From Bacteroidota bacterium (GTDB taxonomy: Bacteria; Bacteroidota; Bacteroidia; Chitinophagales; Chitinophagaceae): 64,000 nt of DNA. The number at the start of each line of letters is the position of its first letter. Position 1 is the stretch's first letter. This document shows, piece by piece, positions 35,686 to 43,889 of the stretch. The notes under the pieces were generated by a model. The model was not told where the DNA came from and made no database searches. It was given only the letters and a program-made list of their open reading frames with translations. The position numbers were made by a program, and so were the translations under genes. The DNA is taken from the NCBI GenBank assembly GCA_020161535.1, contig JAIUNW010000011.1, positions 111,494 through 175,493 of the forward strand, read 5' to 3'.

Positions 35686-37668
35686 TTACTCCATTTCCCC
35701 TTCCAGCACCAGGATCTTCTCAAAAACTTCCTCGTACTGTTTGTTAAGATTTTCTACTTCCTGGCCCTGCTTTTTGTACGCAGCTTCGGCCTCGGTAAAT
35801 TTTTGTTTGTCAGAATAGGTAGCAGGGTCAGCCAGCGCTGCTTCCAGTTGACTCTTTTTTTCTTTCGCTTTGGACAATTTCTCTTCTATCTGGCCGAACT
35901 GGCGCTGCAATTGTTGCAGCTCTTTTTTTTGGTCGCGGTTCAATACCGGCGCCGCCTTTTTCGGTGCCTCTGTTGCCTTTGACGCAGCTACGGGCGGTTT
36001 GCCGTTTGTTGGAACCGTGTTTGTTTTTGCGGCAGATGTCATAGCCGTTTTCGCAGCCAGCGCTTGTTTGGCCATTCGTTCTTTCCACTCCATCCATTCG
36101 GCATAAGTGCCTTTGAATTCCTTTATTTCGTGGTCAACAATTTCCCAGATTTTATTGGCTGCTTTGGAAATGAAATACCGGTCGTGGCTCACCATGATGA
36201 TACTGCCTTCGTAACGGTTCAAGGCTTCCACCAATAATTCAACCGAATGCATATCTAGGTGGTTGGTCGGTTCATCGAGCATGAGGAAATTGGCCTTGCT
36301 GACAATGGTTTTTGCGAGGGCAACGCGCGCTTTCTCGCCACCACTCAATACGCGAATCTTTTTGTCGGTATCATCTCCGCTGAACAAGAAACAGCCCAGC
36401 AGGGTGCGTAATTCCTGTTCTGTTTTTTGGCTGCCGCAGGTTTTCATTTCTTCCAGCAACGTATTGTTCAGGTCGAGTGATTCCAACTGGTGCTGCGCGT
36501 AAAAACTTTCTTCCACATTATGGCCCCACTTGCGTTCGCCGCTAAAACCTTCAATGCCGGCAATGATGCGCAGCAGGGTCGATTTGCCCTTGCCATTGGC
36601 GCCGATCAACGCAATTTTATCACCGCGTTCGATCTCGGCACTGCTGTGCGAAACAATGATGTTATCGCCATATGCCTTCGAGATATCTTTTAATTCAACG
36701 AGAATTTTTCCCGGCACGGTATCGATCCGGAAATTGATCTTGATATTGGGTCGCTCAATTTCTACTTCTTCAATGCGGTCGATTTTATCGAGCCGTTTCA
36801 TAGCGCTTTGTGCGGCCGCTGCTTTGGTAGCTTTCGCGCGAAAGCGTTCAATGAATCTTTCCTGCTGGCGGATGTATTCCTGTTGATTTTCGTACGCGCG
36901 TTGCTGCAATTCAACCCGCATGGCTTTTTCGGTTTCGTAGAATTCGTAGTTGCCATTGTAGAAATGCAATTGCTTTTGGTACACTTCCACAATCTTGGTT
37001 ACCATGCGGTTGAGGAAAAATTTATCGTGACTAACAATCACTACCGACCCCTTGTAATGCAGCAGGTATTTTTCCAGCCATTCAATGGAGGGAAGATCGA
37101 GGTGGTTGGTCGGTTCGTCGAGCAATAGGAGGTCGGGTGCCTGCAAGATCATTTTTGCCAGCAAAACGCGCATGCGCCAGCCACCGCTGAACTCTTTATA
37201 GGGCCGAACGATATCATCCTGCGAAAAACCCAGTCCATGTAAAACTTCTTCAGTACGGTGATGGATATCATAGCCACCGAGGGTTTCCAATTCGTGCAGT
37301 TTGTCGCTGTATTCGTGCAGCGTTTTTTCGTCGCCCGTCGCTTCCAGTTCTTTGCCCAGTTCCTCGATTTCTTTTTCCAGTTGCTGAACCCTTTCAAAAG
37401 CACTGAGGGCCACTTCCAGGATCGACTGGTTGGTATCGAAACTGAGCAGGTCCTGGTGCAGGTAACCGATGCTGGTGCCGCGGCTGCGTTCAACCGTGCC
37501 TTTCGACGGACTGTATTCACCGACCAGCACTTTTAACAGCGTAGATTTTCCCGTACCGTTATAACCAATCAGACCGATTCTTTCATTGGGCTGGATATGC
37601 CAGGTGGCGTCGGCCACAATGACCCGCGCCCCAAATTCAAAAGTAACATCTTGTAATCCTACTAACAT
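35686..37668 (-). CDS. ABC-F family ATPase (Uup/EttA-like)
   Basis: The 660-residue soluble protein has two nucleotide-binding domains: Walker A IGYNGTGKST and IGANGKGKST, signatures SGGWRMRVLLAKM and SGGEKARVALAKT, and Walker B LLLLDEPTNHLD and FLMLDEPTNHLD. A linker of charged helices lies between, and the last ~60 residues form a coiled coil (DQKKELQQLQRQFGQIEE) typical of Uup. ABC-F proteins act on ribosomes or DNA rather than transport. The start MLVGLQDVTF is the first Met with domain homology; the next gene is divergent with 31 bp between starts. Confidence 0.94.
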   Translation of the reverse strand: MLVGLQDVTFEFGARVIVADATWHIQPNERIGLIGYNGTGKSTLLKVLVGEYSPSKGTVERSRGTSIGYLHQDLLSFDTNQSILEVALSAFERVQQLEKEIEELGKELEATGDEKTLHEYSDKLHELETLGGYDIHHRTEEVLHGLGFSQDDIVRPYKEFSGGWRMRVLLAKMILQAPDLLLLDEPTNHLDLPSIEWLEKYLLHYKGSVVIVSHDKFFLNRMVTKIVEVYQKQLHFYNGNYEFYETEKAMRVELQQRAYENQQEYIRQQERFIERFRAKATKAAAAQSAMKRLDKIDRIEEVEIERPNIKINFRIDTVPGKILVELKDISKAYGDNIIVSHSSAEIERGDKIALIGANGKGKSTLLRIIAGIEGFSGERKWGHNVEESFYAQHQLESLDLNNTLLEEMKTCGSQKTEQELRTLLGCFLFSGDDTDKKIRVLSGGEKARVALAKTIVSKANFLMLDEPTNHLDMHSVELLVEALNRYEGSIIMVSHDRYFISKAANKIWEIVDHEIKEFKGTYAEWMEWKERMAKQALAAKTAMTSAAKTNTVPTNGKPPVAASKATEAPKKAAPVLNRDQKKELQQLQRQFGQIEEKLSKAKEKKSQLEAALADPATYSDKQKFTEAEAAYKKQGQEVENLNKQYEEVFEKILVLEGEME

Positions 37669-37699
37669 GGGCCGCAAAGTTATGTATTTTCGCTGCTCT

Positions 37700-40057
37700 A
37701 TGAAGAAATGGATCGTTGTGCTTACATGCCTGTTGGCCATCTATGCCGTACCCGCCACTGCCCAGCGTCGATACACCCTGAGCGGATATGTAAAAGACTC
37801 ACTGACCGGTGAAAACCTGATCGGCGCCAGTGTATCGGTAGATGGCAAGGCGGCATTAAGCACCAATAGTTATGGGTTTTACAGCCTCACGCTGCCCGAA
37901 GGCAATTATGAGATCAGCATTTCCTTTACCGGTTACCAACTGCTTCATTTTTCGGTGGCATTGGTTAGCAATATCAATGGCAACCGGCTGCTGGCGCCGC
38001 GCATCGCCGCCAATGAAGAAGTGATCGTATATGCTAAACGAAAAGATGCCAACGTGCGCAATGCACAAATGGGCAAGATCGACCTGAGCATGAGCCAGGT
38101 AAAATCATTGCCGGTACTGATGGGAGAGGTGGATATCCTCAAAGCATTGCAGCTCTTACCCGGTGTTCGCAATGCAGGGGAGGGCAATGCCGGCTTTTAT
38201 GTGCGCGGTGGTGGACCCGATCAAAACCTGATCATGCTCGATGATGCTGTGGTGTACAATTCGGGCCATTTGTTCGGCTTCTTCTCCGTATTTAATTCTG
38301 ATGCAATAAAAAATGTGAGCCTGATAAAAGGCGGTATGCCGGCGCAGTATGGCGGCCGGTTATCATCAGTATTAGATGTGGCGATGAAAGACGGCAATAT
38401 GAAGAAGATGGAAGTGGATGGCGGCATCGGGTTGATTGCTTCGCGATTGTCGATCCAGGGGCCGATCAAAAAAGACAAGGCCTCGTTTATGATCTCTGCG
38501 CGGCGCACGTATATTGATGCACTCGTTAAACCTTTTGTGCCTTCTTCCAGTGCTTTTCATGGTTCCGGATATTATTTCTACGACCTCAACACCAAGGTGA
38601 ATTATAAATTCTCTGATAAGGATCGCTTGTACCTGAGTGGTTATTTTGGGCGTGATGTTTTTGATTTCAACAATACCCAGCGCTCGTTCAAAGCAAATAT
38701 TCCCTGGGGCAATGCCACGGCGACCATTCGTTGGAACCATCTTTTTCATCCTAAACTTTTTGCCAATACCACCCTGGTATTTAACAACTATAATTTTGCT
38801 TTTAATGCCGTGCAAAACAGCCTCGCATTTGGGGTTAGCTCGGGCATCCGCGACCTGACGGCCAAATACGATCTTGATTATTATCCCGCGGCAGCGCACA
38901 AAATGAAAGCGGGTGTTTCGTTTACCAATCATGTGTTCAAACCCAACCTGGTTTCGGGCAGAAGTGATTCAACCGATTTTACGCCCGATAATGCGCAGAA
39001 GAAATATGCCAATGAACTGGCCGCTTACCTGCAAGATGATTGGGAAGTTTCTGATAAACTCCAGATCAGCGGCGGCATTCGGTTCAGTCGCTTTACGCAG
39101 ATTGGTCCCTACACCAATTACACGCGCGATGCCGATGGCAATAAAACGGATAGCATGGTGTATAGCAGGGGCAGTAAGGTGCGTGCTTACGGCGGGGTAG
39201 AGCCGCGGCTCACCTTTCGATACAGCCTCCATGACGCTGCTTCCATCAAGGCATCCATCACGCGAAATATTCAGTACATCCACCTGGTTAGCAATGCAGG
39301 CTCCACGCTGCCCACCGATCTTTGGGTGCCCAGCACCCTGCGTGTTCAACCGCAAATGAGTTGGCAATATGCTGCCGGCTATTTCCAGAATTTCAAAGAA
39401 AACACCTACGAAGCCTCGGTTGAACTGTATTATAAACAAATGCAAAACCAGATCGAATACCGCGAAGGCTACACCCCTTCGTTAAAAGATCCGGAAGAAG
39501 AATTCGTGTTTGGCAAAGGCTGGAGCTATGGTGCCGAGTTTTTTGTTCGTCGTAATACCGGTAAGCTCACCGGATGGATTGGGTATACCCTGAGTTGGAC
39601 CTGGCGACAGTTTCCTGATTTGAACAATGGCGAAAAATACCGCGCGCGTTACGACCGGCGACACGATTTGTCGGTCGTTGCTTCGTATGACCTCAACAAA
39701 AAATGGAAACTAAGTGCTGTTTTTGTGTATGGCACTGGCAATGCCACCAGCCTGCCCGAACGGTTCTACCTGGTAGACGGTGTGCTCACGCAAGAATACA
39801 GTCGCATCAACCAATACCGCATGCCGGCCTACCACCGCGCCGACCTCGCCGCCACGTATACACCCACACCCAAGAAACCACGTAAAATCAAATCAAGCTG
39901 GGTCTTCAGCGTCTACAATGTGTACAGCCGCCTGAACCCTTATTTTATCTACTACAACCAAACCGGCAGCGCTTACGACGGCAGCCTCAAAGTCGAAGCC
40001 CGACAAGTAAGCTTATTCCCCATACTACCCAGCGTCACCTGGAACTTCAAATGGTAA
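37700..40057 (+). CDS. TonB-dependent receptor with N-terminal carboxypeptidase-like domain
   Basis: The 785-residue outer-membrane protein has a signal peptide (MKKWIVVLTCLLAIY...TAQ), a CarboxypepD_reg-like domain (YTLSGYVKDSLTGENLIGAS), a plug domain (YVRGGGPDQNLIMLDDAVVY, SLIKGGMPAQYGGRLS) and a 22-strand-type barrel ending in aromatic VTWNFKW. It imports a ligand across the outer membrane using TonB. No SusD partner follows, so the ligand is not necessarily a glycan. A start 18 bp upstream is possible but has no better signal. Confidence 0.92.
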   Translation: MKKWIVVLTCLLAIYAVPATAQRRYTLSGYVKDSLTGENLIGASVSVDGKAALSTNSYGFYSLTLPEGNYEISISFTGYQLLHFSVALVSNINGNRLLAPRIAANEEVIVYAKRKDANVRNAQMGKIDLSMSQVKSLPVLMGEVDILKALQLLPGVRNAGEGNAGFYVRGGGPDQNLIMLDDAVVYNSGHLFGFFSVFNSDAIKNVSLIKGGMPAQYGGRLSSVLDVAMKDGNMKKMEVDGGIGLIASRLSIQGPIKKDKASFMISARRTYIDALVKPFVPSSSAFHGSGYYFYDLNTKVNYKFSDKDRLYLSGYFGRDVFDFNNTQRSFKANIPWGNATATIRWNHLFHPKLFANTTLVFNNYNFAFNAVQNSLAFGVSSGIRDLTAKYDLDYYPAAAHKMKAGVSFTNHVFKPNLVSGRSDSTDFTPDNAQKKYANELAAYLQDDWEVSDKLQISGGIRFSRFTQIGPYTNYTRDADGNKTDSMVYSRGSKVRAYGGVEPRLTFRYSLHDAASIKASITRNIQYIHLVSNAGSTLPTDLWVPSTLRVQPQMSWQYAAGYFQNFKENTYEASVELYYKQMQNQIEYREGYTPSLKDPEEEFVFGKGWSYGAEFFVRRNTGKLTGWIGYTLSWTWRQFPDLNNGEKYRARYDRRHDLSVVASYDLNKKWKLSAVFVYGTGNATSLPERFYLVDGVLTQEYSRINQYRMPAYHRADLAATYTPTPKKPRKIKSSWVFSVYNVYSRLNPYFIYYNQTGSAYDGSLKVEARQVSLFPILPSVTWNFKW

Positions 40058-40072
40058 GCCCCCCAAAAAACT

Positions 40073-40103
40073 ACCCGTCGGGTGCAACCCGACGGGTAAA
40101 AAA
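40073..40103 (-). terminator. Terminator between convergent TonB receptor and pirin genes
   Basis: ACCCGTCGGGT and ACCCGACGGGT form a perfect 11-bp stem with loop GCA. On the minus strand it is followed by a T-run, and on the plus side A-runs sit on both flanks, so it mainly ends the pirin transcript. Confidence 0.75.
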
Positions 40104-40104
40104 T

Positions 40105-40160
40105 CTCTGTCCCTCTGCGGTCTCTGCGAGAACCCTCTCCGCGAGAAACCTCACCACAAA
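40105..40160. repeat. Short internal repeats of TCTCTGC/GCGAGAA type
   Basis: The stretch contains CTCTGTCCCTCTGCGG, CTCTGCGAGAACC and CTCTCCGCGAGAAACC, three imperfect copies of one pattern. Such C/T-rich repeats are common in intergenic DNA of these bacteria in my experience. No gene is present. Confidence 0.4.
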
Positions 40161-40174
40161 ACTCCCCGCTCTCC

Positions 40175-41041
40175 TTACACCAACACCCCAAACTTACCCG
40201 CCTGGAAATCCTGTATCGCCTCATGTATCTCCTCCTCCGTGTTCATCACAAACGGACCATAACTCACAATCGGTTCATTGATCGGCTCTCCACTCATCAA
40301 CAATACCACGGCATCACCATCGGCATTTATGCTGATCTCTTCGCCGGCATTGCCAAACAATACAAAGCTGTGTTCGGGGGCCGACTGATCATTCACCGTA
40401 ACTTTTCCGTTGATCACCAGCAAAGCCGTATTGTGGTTGGCTGCCAACCGGGTGGTTACTTGTCCGCCATTGTTCAACTTGATGTCGAAAAGATTCACGG
40501 GCGAATAAGTTTCTGCCGGACCAGCAACGCCATTAAAAGAACCGGCGATCACATTCACCACACCTGCATTGTCGGGTAAAACAGCTTTACCCATGCCGTC
40601 GGCTGTCAATGCCTGGTAGTGCGGCGCAACCGACTTGTCTTTTTTCGGCAAATTCACCCATAACTGCACCATTTCAAAAGGGCCACCTGTTTTGGAAAAC
40701 GCTTTCTCGTGGTATTCTTTGTGCAAGATGCCGGCACCGGCTGTCATCCATTGTACATCACCGGGATAGATGATGCCATGTTTGCCAGAGCTGTCGTGGT
40801 GTTCAACAGCACCCTTGTAAGCAATGGTAACGGTTTCAAAACCTTTGTGCGGATGCACATCCACGCCTTTTACACGGGCCGACGGACCAAAATCATAGCT
40901 CGGATTGAAGTCGAGCATCAGAAAAGGACTGATTCTTTGTTGAGTAACACCACCGGGTATATAATTGAATACCCTGAAGCCATCGCCCACCATACCAGGT
41001 CTTGCTGGTTTGCTTATTATTCTTTCGATTTGCTTTTTCAT
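40175..41041 (-). CDS. Pirin-family protein
   Basis: The 288-residue protein starts MKKQIERIISKPARP and consists of two cupin domains. The N-terminal metal site is visible in VDVHPHKGFETVT and VEHHDSSGKHG, with the Glu in LHKEYHEKAF. The C-terminal cupin is plainer (LLVINGKVTVN). Pirins bind iron and some have quercetinase activity; the bacterial role is mostly unknown. The gene is followed at its 3' end by the palindromic terminator. Confidence 0.9.
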   Translation of the reverse strand: MKKQIERIISKPARPGMVGDGFRVFNYIPGGVTQQRISPFLMLDFNPSYDFGPSARVKGVDVHPHKGFETVTIAYKGAVEHHDSSGKHGIIYPGDVQWMTAGAGILHKEYHEKAFSKTGGPFEMVQLWVNLPKKDKSVAPHYQALTADGMGKAVLPDNAGVVNVIAGSFNGVAGPAETYSPVNLFDIKLNNGGQVTTRLAANHNTALLVINGKVTVNDQSAPEHSFVLFGNAGEEISINADGDAVVLLMSGEPINEPIVSYGPFVMNTEEEIHEAIQDFQAGKFGVLV

Positions 41042-41133
41042 AATAACCTCCGATTTATGACACAAAACTAACACAACCCATAGGCGGCGACCAATAACCT
41101 GTATTAAGCCGACTACTTAATCCAGGTTAAGGG

Positions 41134-41709
41134 CTACTGGTTGTTCGACTGGTTCAACATTTTGCTCAAAAATTCGGGTGTAACCCCAATATAAGAGGCA
41201 ATATGCTTCTGCGGCAATTGCTGGATCAGGGTGGGGTAGAGTTGACAGAAACTATTGTATCGGTCTTTGGCCGACTGGCTTAAGCTGCTAACAAAGCGTT
41301 GCTGGTAAGCCGCCACGGCATTTTCGGCCAGGAGCCGGAAATATTTTTCCAATGCCGGTATACGTGCATACAGTGTATCGATATCGGCTTTTGACACCTG
41401 CAATACCTCACTGTCTTCAATCGCATCTATGTATAAATTGCCAGGCGTCTGCTTTAACCAACTTTGCATGTCGTTGATCCACCAGCCGGCTGGCCCAAAT
41501 TGAATGATGTGTTCAAAGCCGTTGGGATCGATGGAATACAATCGCAGTATGCCAGCTACGACAAAAAAAGAATACTGGTTCATATCGCCTTCCTGCACCA
41601 GGAAATGTTTTTTCTTCAGCTTGCGGCTTCGGAAATAGCCGGTAAGTATCTCCGCATCTTCGGCCGATAGCACCACCTGTTTTCTAATATGCGCTAAAAA
41701 AAATTCCAT
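41134..41709 (-). CDS. Crp/Fnr-family transcriptional regulator
   Basis: The 191-residue protein has an N-terminal cyclic-nucleotide-binding-like domain (KHFLVQEGDMNQYSFFVVAG) with weak phosphate-binding residues and a short C-terminal helix-turn-helix (QKHIASYIGVTPEFLSKML). This short HTH form is common in Bacteroidota Crp-like proteins. It is upstream of the pirin gene on the same strand, 92 bp apart, and may regulate it. The start MEFFLAHIRK was chosen by homology of length. Confidence 0.88.
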   Translation of the reverse strand: MEFFLAHIRKQVVLSAEDAEILTGYFRSRKLKKKHFLVQEGDMNQYSFFVVAGILRLYSIDPNGFEHIIQFGPAGWWINDMQSWLKQTPGNLYIDAIEDSEVLQVSKADIDTLYARIPALEKYFRLLAENAVAAYQQRFVSSLSQSAKDRYNSFCQLYPTLIQQLPQKHIASYIGVTPEFLSKMLNQSNNQ

Positions 41710-41772
41710 TTTGTTTTTCTTTAAAAGGGCCGAACGATTTAAGCAATGCCGATTTATTGTAGACAAATCAAT

Positions 41773-42639
41773 CTATTCCCACCGGAACCGAACCGATGCA
41801 TTTTTCTTATCGGAAGCGGCGAGTCGAATTTCATATTTCTGCCGGCCCGCCCGCACCACCATCAGCGCCGTATTGGGCGGAATCAATCCCAGGTTATTTG
41901 CATACATCACCAACTCATAATCGACGCCTTTCTCCACGTTCACAGTCACCGAAAGGGGTTTGTCTGTCAGTCGCTGCCGGAACAACAACATGGTATTGTT
42001 CATGAAAACAGTTACGGTGTCGTTGTCGATTTCTGCATTGTCGTATAAGTCGATCGTAATCGACGGACTCTGCACTTTCAGAGAACCAAACAATTGGTTC
42101 TCTCTTTTTTCCAATTGTAAAAAATTGCTATCGATTTTCAGTACGGTGTTGGCGGTAGAATTGCTGTCGAGCGGAAAAGCCGTGCTGCTGCTGCGGTAGA
42201 GGGTGATTTGTCCCGGCGGACAAGCACCGGCATTCCCTACTTTGTGGCCCGTCCAACTACCGGTCAGGGTTTCTTTATCACCCGCTTTTGTCCATTGCAG
42301 CGTATAGGTTTTGGTGCAAGCGATACAGTCGGCCGGAATCTTTGTAGCGATCAATTCATTTTCTGACAGCAGGATCTTTGCCGCACTGCTATCTACCATG
42401 CCATTGAAATGGTGTCGAACATATTTTTCATGGTCATAATAGTCGTACGAGTCACCCTTCAACTGTTTCCCGTTGCCGCTAATCTGGAGCTCTAAGTGAT
42501 ACACCGGAAAACAGCCACCCGCTTCCTGCGTCAGCGTGCCCGTCCAGATGCCATTCACCGATTGCGCCTGTGCGGTACCCAATGTTACCAGGGTAAGCAA
42601 TAAGAGCATCCACTTGTAAGCGCTGGGTAACAGAAACAC
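41773..42639 (-). CDS. Secreted protein of unknown function, paralogue A
   Basis: The predicted start is a GTG eight bases after the upstream stop, giving a signal peptide FLLPSAYKWMLLLL...AQAQ; an ATG at 42609 is an alternative, and a longer ATG frame overlaps the previous gene by 71 bases. The mature part begins SVNGIWTGTL and has four Cys. The C-terminal ~100 residues (SITIDLYDNAEIDNDTVTVF to VRFRWE) match the neighbouring gene at most conserved positions: LYDN.xIDxDTV.V and A.NLGxIPPNT.LM. Function is unknown; location is periplasm or surface. Confidence 0.7.
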   Translation of the reverse strand: MFLLPSAYKWMLLLLTLVTLGTAQAQSVNGIWTGTLTQEAGGCFPVYHLELQISGNGKQLKGDSYDYYDHEKYVRHHFNGMVDSSAAKILLSENELIATKIPADCIACTKTYTLQWTKAGDKETLTGSWTGHKVGNAGACPPGQITLYRSSSTAFPLDSNSTANTVLKIDSNFLQLEKRENQLFGSLKVQSPSITIDLYDNAEIDNDTVTVFMNNTMLLFRQRLTDKPLSVTVNVEKGVDYELVMYANNLGLIPPNTALMVVRAGRQKYEIRLAASDKKNASVRFRWE

Positions 42640-42646
42640 CGGTTGA

Positions 42647-43783
42647 TTATTTAGGTTTATCGTATTTAAAAAGAACCACGGCATTTTTTTGCTCAGTCGA
42701 TGTGATGCGCACTTCAAATTGCTGACTGCCGGCTTTCACAATCATCAACGAGGTATTCGGCGGAATCTCACCCAGGTTTTCTGCTACCATCACCAGTTCT
42801 TGGGTGGCATTGTCGTCGTCGAGCTCCACATTGATGATGATGGGCGAGAGTGAGAGCATCTGTTTCGACACCACCAGTTTTTTATTCAGGTACACGGAAA
42901 CGGTGTCTTTATCGATGGTGCCGTTGTCGTATAAGCTAACTGTAACTGTCCGGGTATTTACTTTGAAAACCTTCACCAATTCATTGTCGCGGTCTTTCAA
43001 CACCGGCGGTACCACAACCGGAATGGCTGGTTTGTGTTTTTCCACTTCTGGCAGGTTGGCAACCGGCGGTGGCGCAGATTCGGGCGGGTTGGTATTGGCC
43101 GGGGCTGTTTTGGGCGATCCCTGATTCGCAGATCCGGGTTTTGGCGTTGTCGCCACCGGCTTACCTGGCTTGGCGGTACTGCTGCCGACCGGCTTGTTAT
43201 TGGCAGGTGGTTTGGTCGTTTTAGCAACAGCCGCGGTATCAGGTTGTTTGGGGGTAATCTTGGTGGGCTTGTTTTTCTCGGCCGCTTTTTCCTTTTCCCG
43301 CTGCACCAGGAATGGTTCTTTGTAAAAATCCGATTCTACCACCTTCCGTAGAAAAATGGTTCCCTTGCCACAATCGGCACTGTCGCGGGTATTCATACTG
43401 GTGTACCGTCCCTCGAGAAATTCCTCGTCCCCATTGCGGCTGTATTGCAGAAAACAGGTCATGATACAGGCATCGCTACCCATCCGCATCCGCACATCCA
43501 CGATCTTGATTTCTTCCAGCACCACTTTCTGGGTGGACTCATTCACTGTGCCCTTGGCGGTGGCTTTGCCATAAAACTCAGTGGTTTTATAAGAGTAAGT
43601 AACCGCTTTATAGGTCTTGCCGCGCTGGTCGATCTGCACCTCCATTTTATACCGGTCGTCGATATTCAGGAGTTGCGTAACCCGGTTATTCTGCTGAAAC
43701 TGCCCGCGCCAGATACCCGTCAGGTCCTGCGCACCCGCCAGCCCCGAAAGCAAAACACCGATAACAGTTATTAATAGTCGCAT
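42647..43783 (-). CDS. Secreted protein of unknown function, paralogue B with Pro/Lys-rich linker
   Basis: The 378-residue protein has a signal peptide (1-18), an N-terminal beta-rich domain starting LTGIWRGQF, a low-complexity linker rich in Lys, Pro, Thr and Ala (about residues 165-265), and the same C-terminal domain as its neighbour (TVSLYDNGTIDKDTVSVYLN to VLFKYDKPK). The linker suggests a span across cell-wall or a flexible surface arm. The two genes are eight bases apart and arose by tandem duplication. I do not recognise a named family. A tag-like PxxxPP pattern is present but not decisive. Confidence 0.78.
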   Translation of the reverse strand: MRLLITVIGVLLSGLAGAQDLTGIWRGQFQQNNRVTQLLNIDDRYKMEVQIDQRGKTYKAVTYSYKTTEFYGKATAKGTVNESTQKVVLEEIKIVDVRMRMGSDACIMTCFLQYSRNGDEEFLEGRYTSMNTRDSADCGKGTIFLRKVVESDFYKEPFLVQREKEKAAEKNKPTKITPKQPDTAAVAKTTKPPANNKPVGSSTAKPGKPVATTPKPGSANQGSPKTAPANTNPPESAPPPVANLPEVEKHKPAIPVVVPPVLKDRDNELVKVFKVNTRTVTVSLYDNGTIDKDTVSVYLNKKLVVSKQMLSLSPIIINVELDDDNATQELVMVAENLGEIPPNTSLMIVKAGSQQFEVRITSTEQKNAVVLFKYDKPK

Positions 43784-43889
43784 ATCCGCAATATATCAAT
43801 TCAAATTACAAGAATGGGTAGGCAATTTCGTACCGTTCAACCCTTTATTTAGCAATTTCTCGTTAATTTTGCCTCCCTTATTAAGAAAG

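Noticed and set aside
43784..43889. T-box or other leader for thrS
   Set aside because: The divergent gap is only 106 bp and shows no specifier stem or antiterminator.
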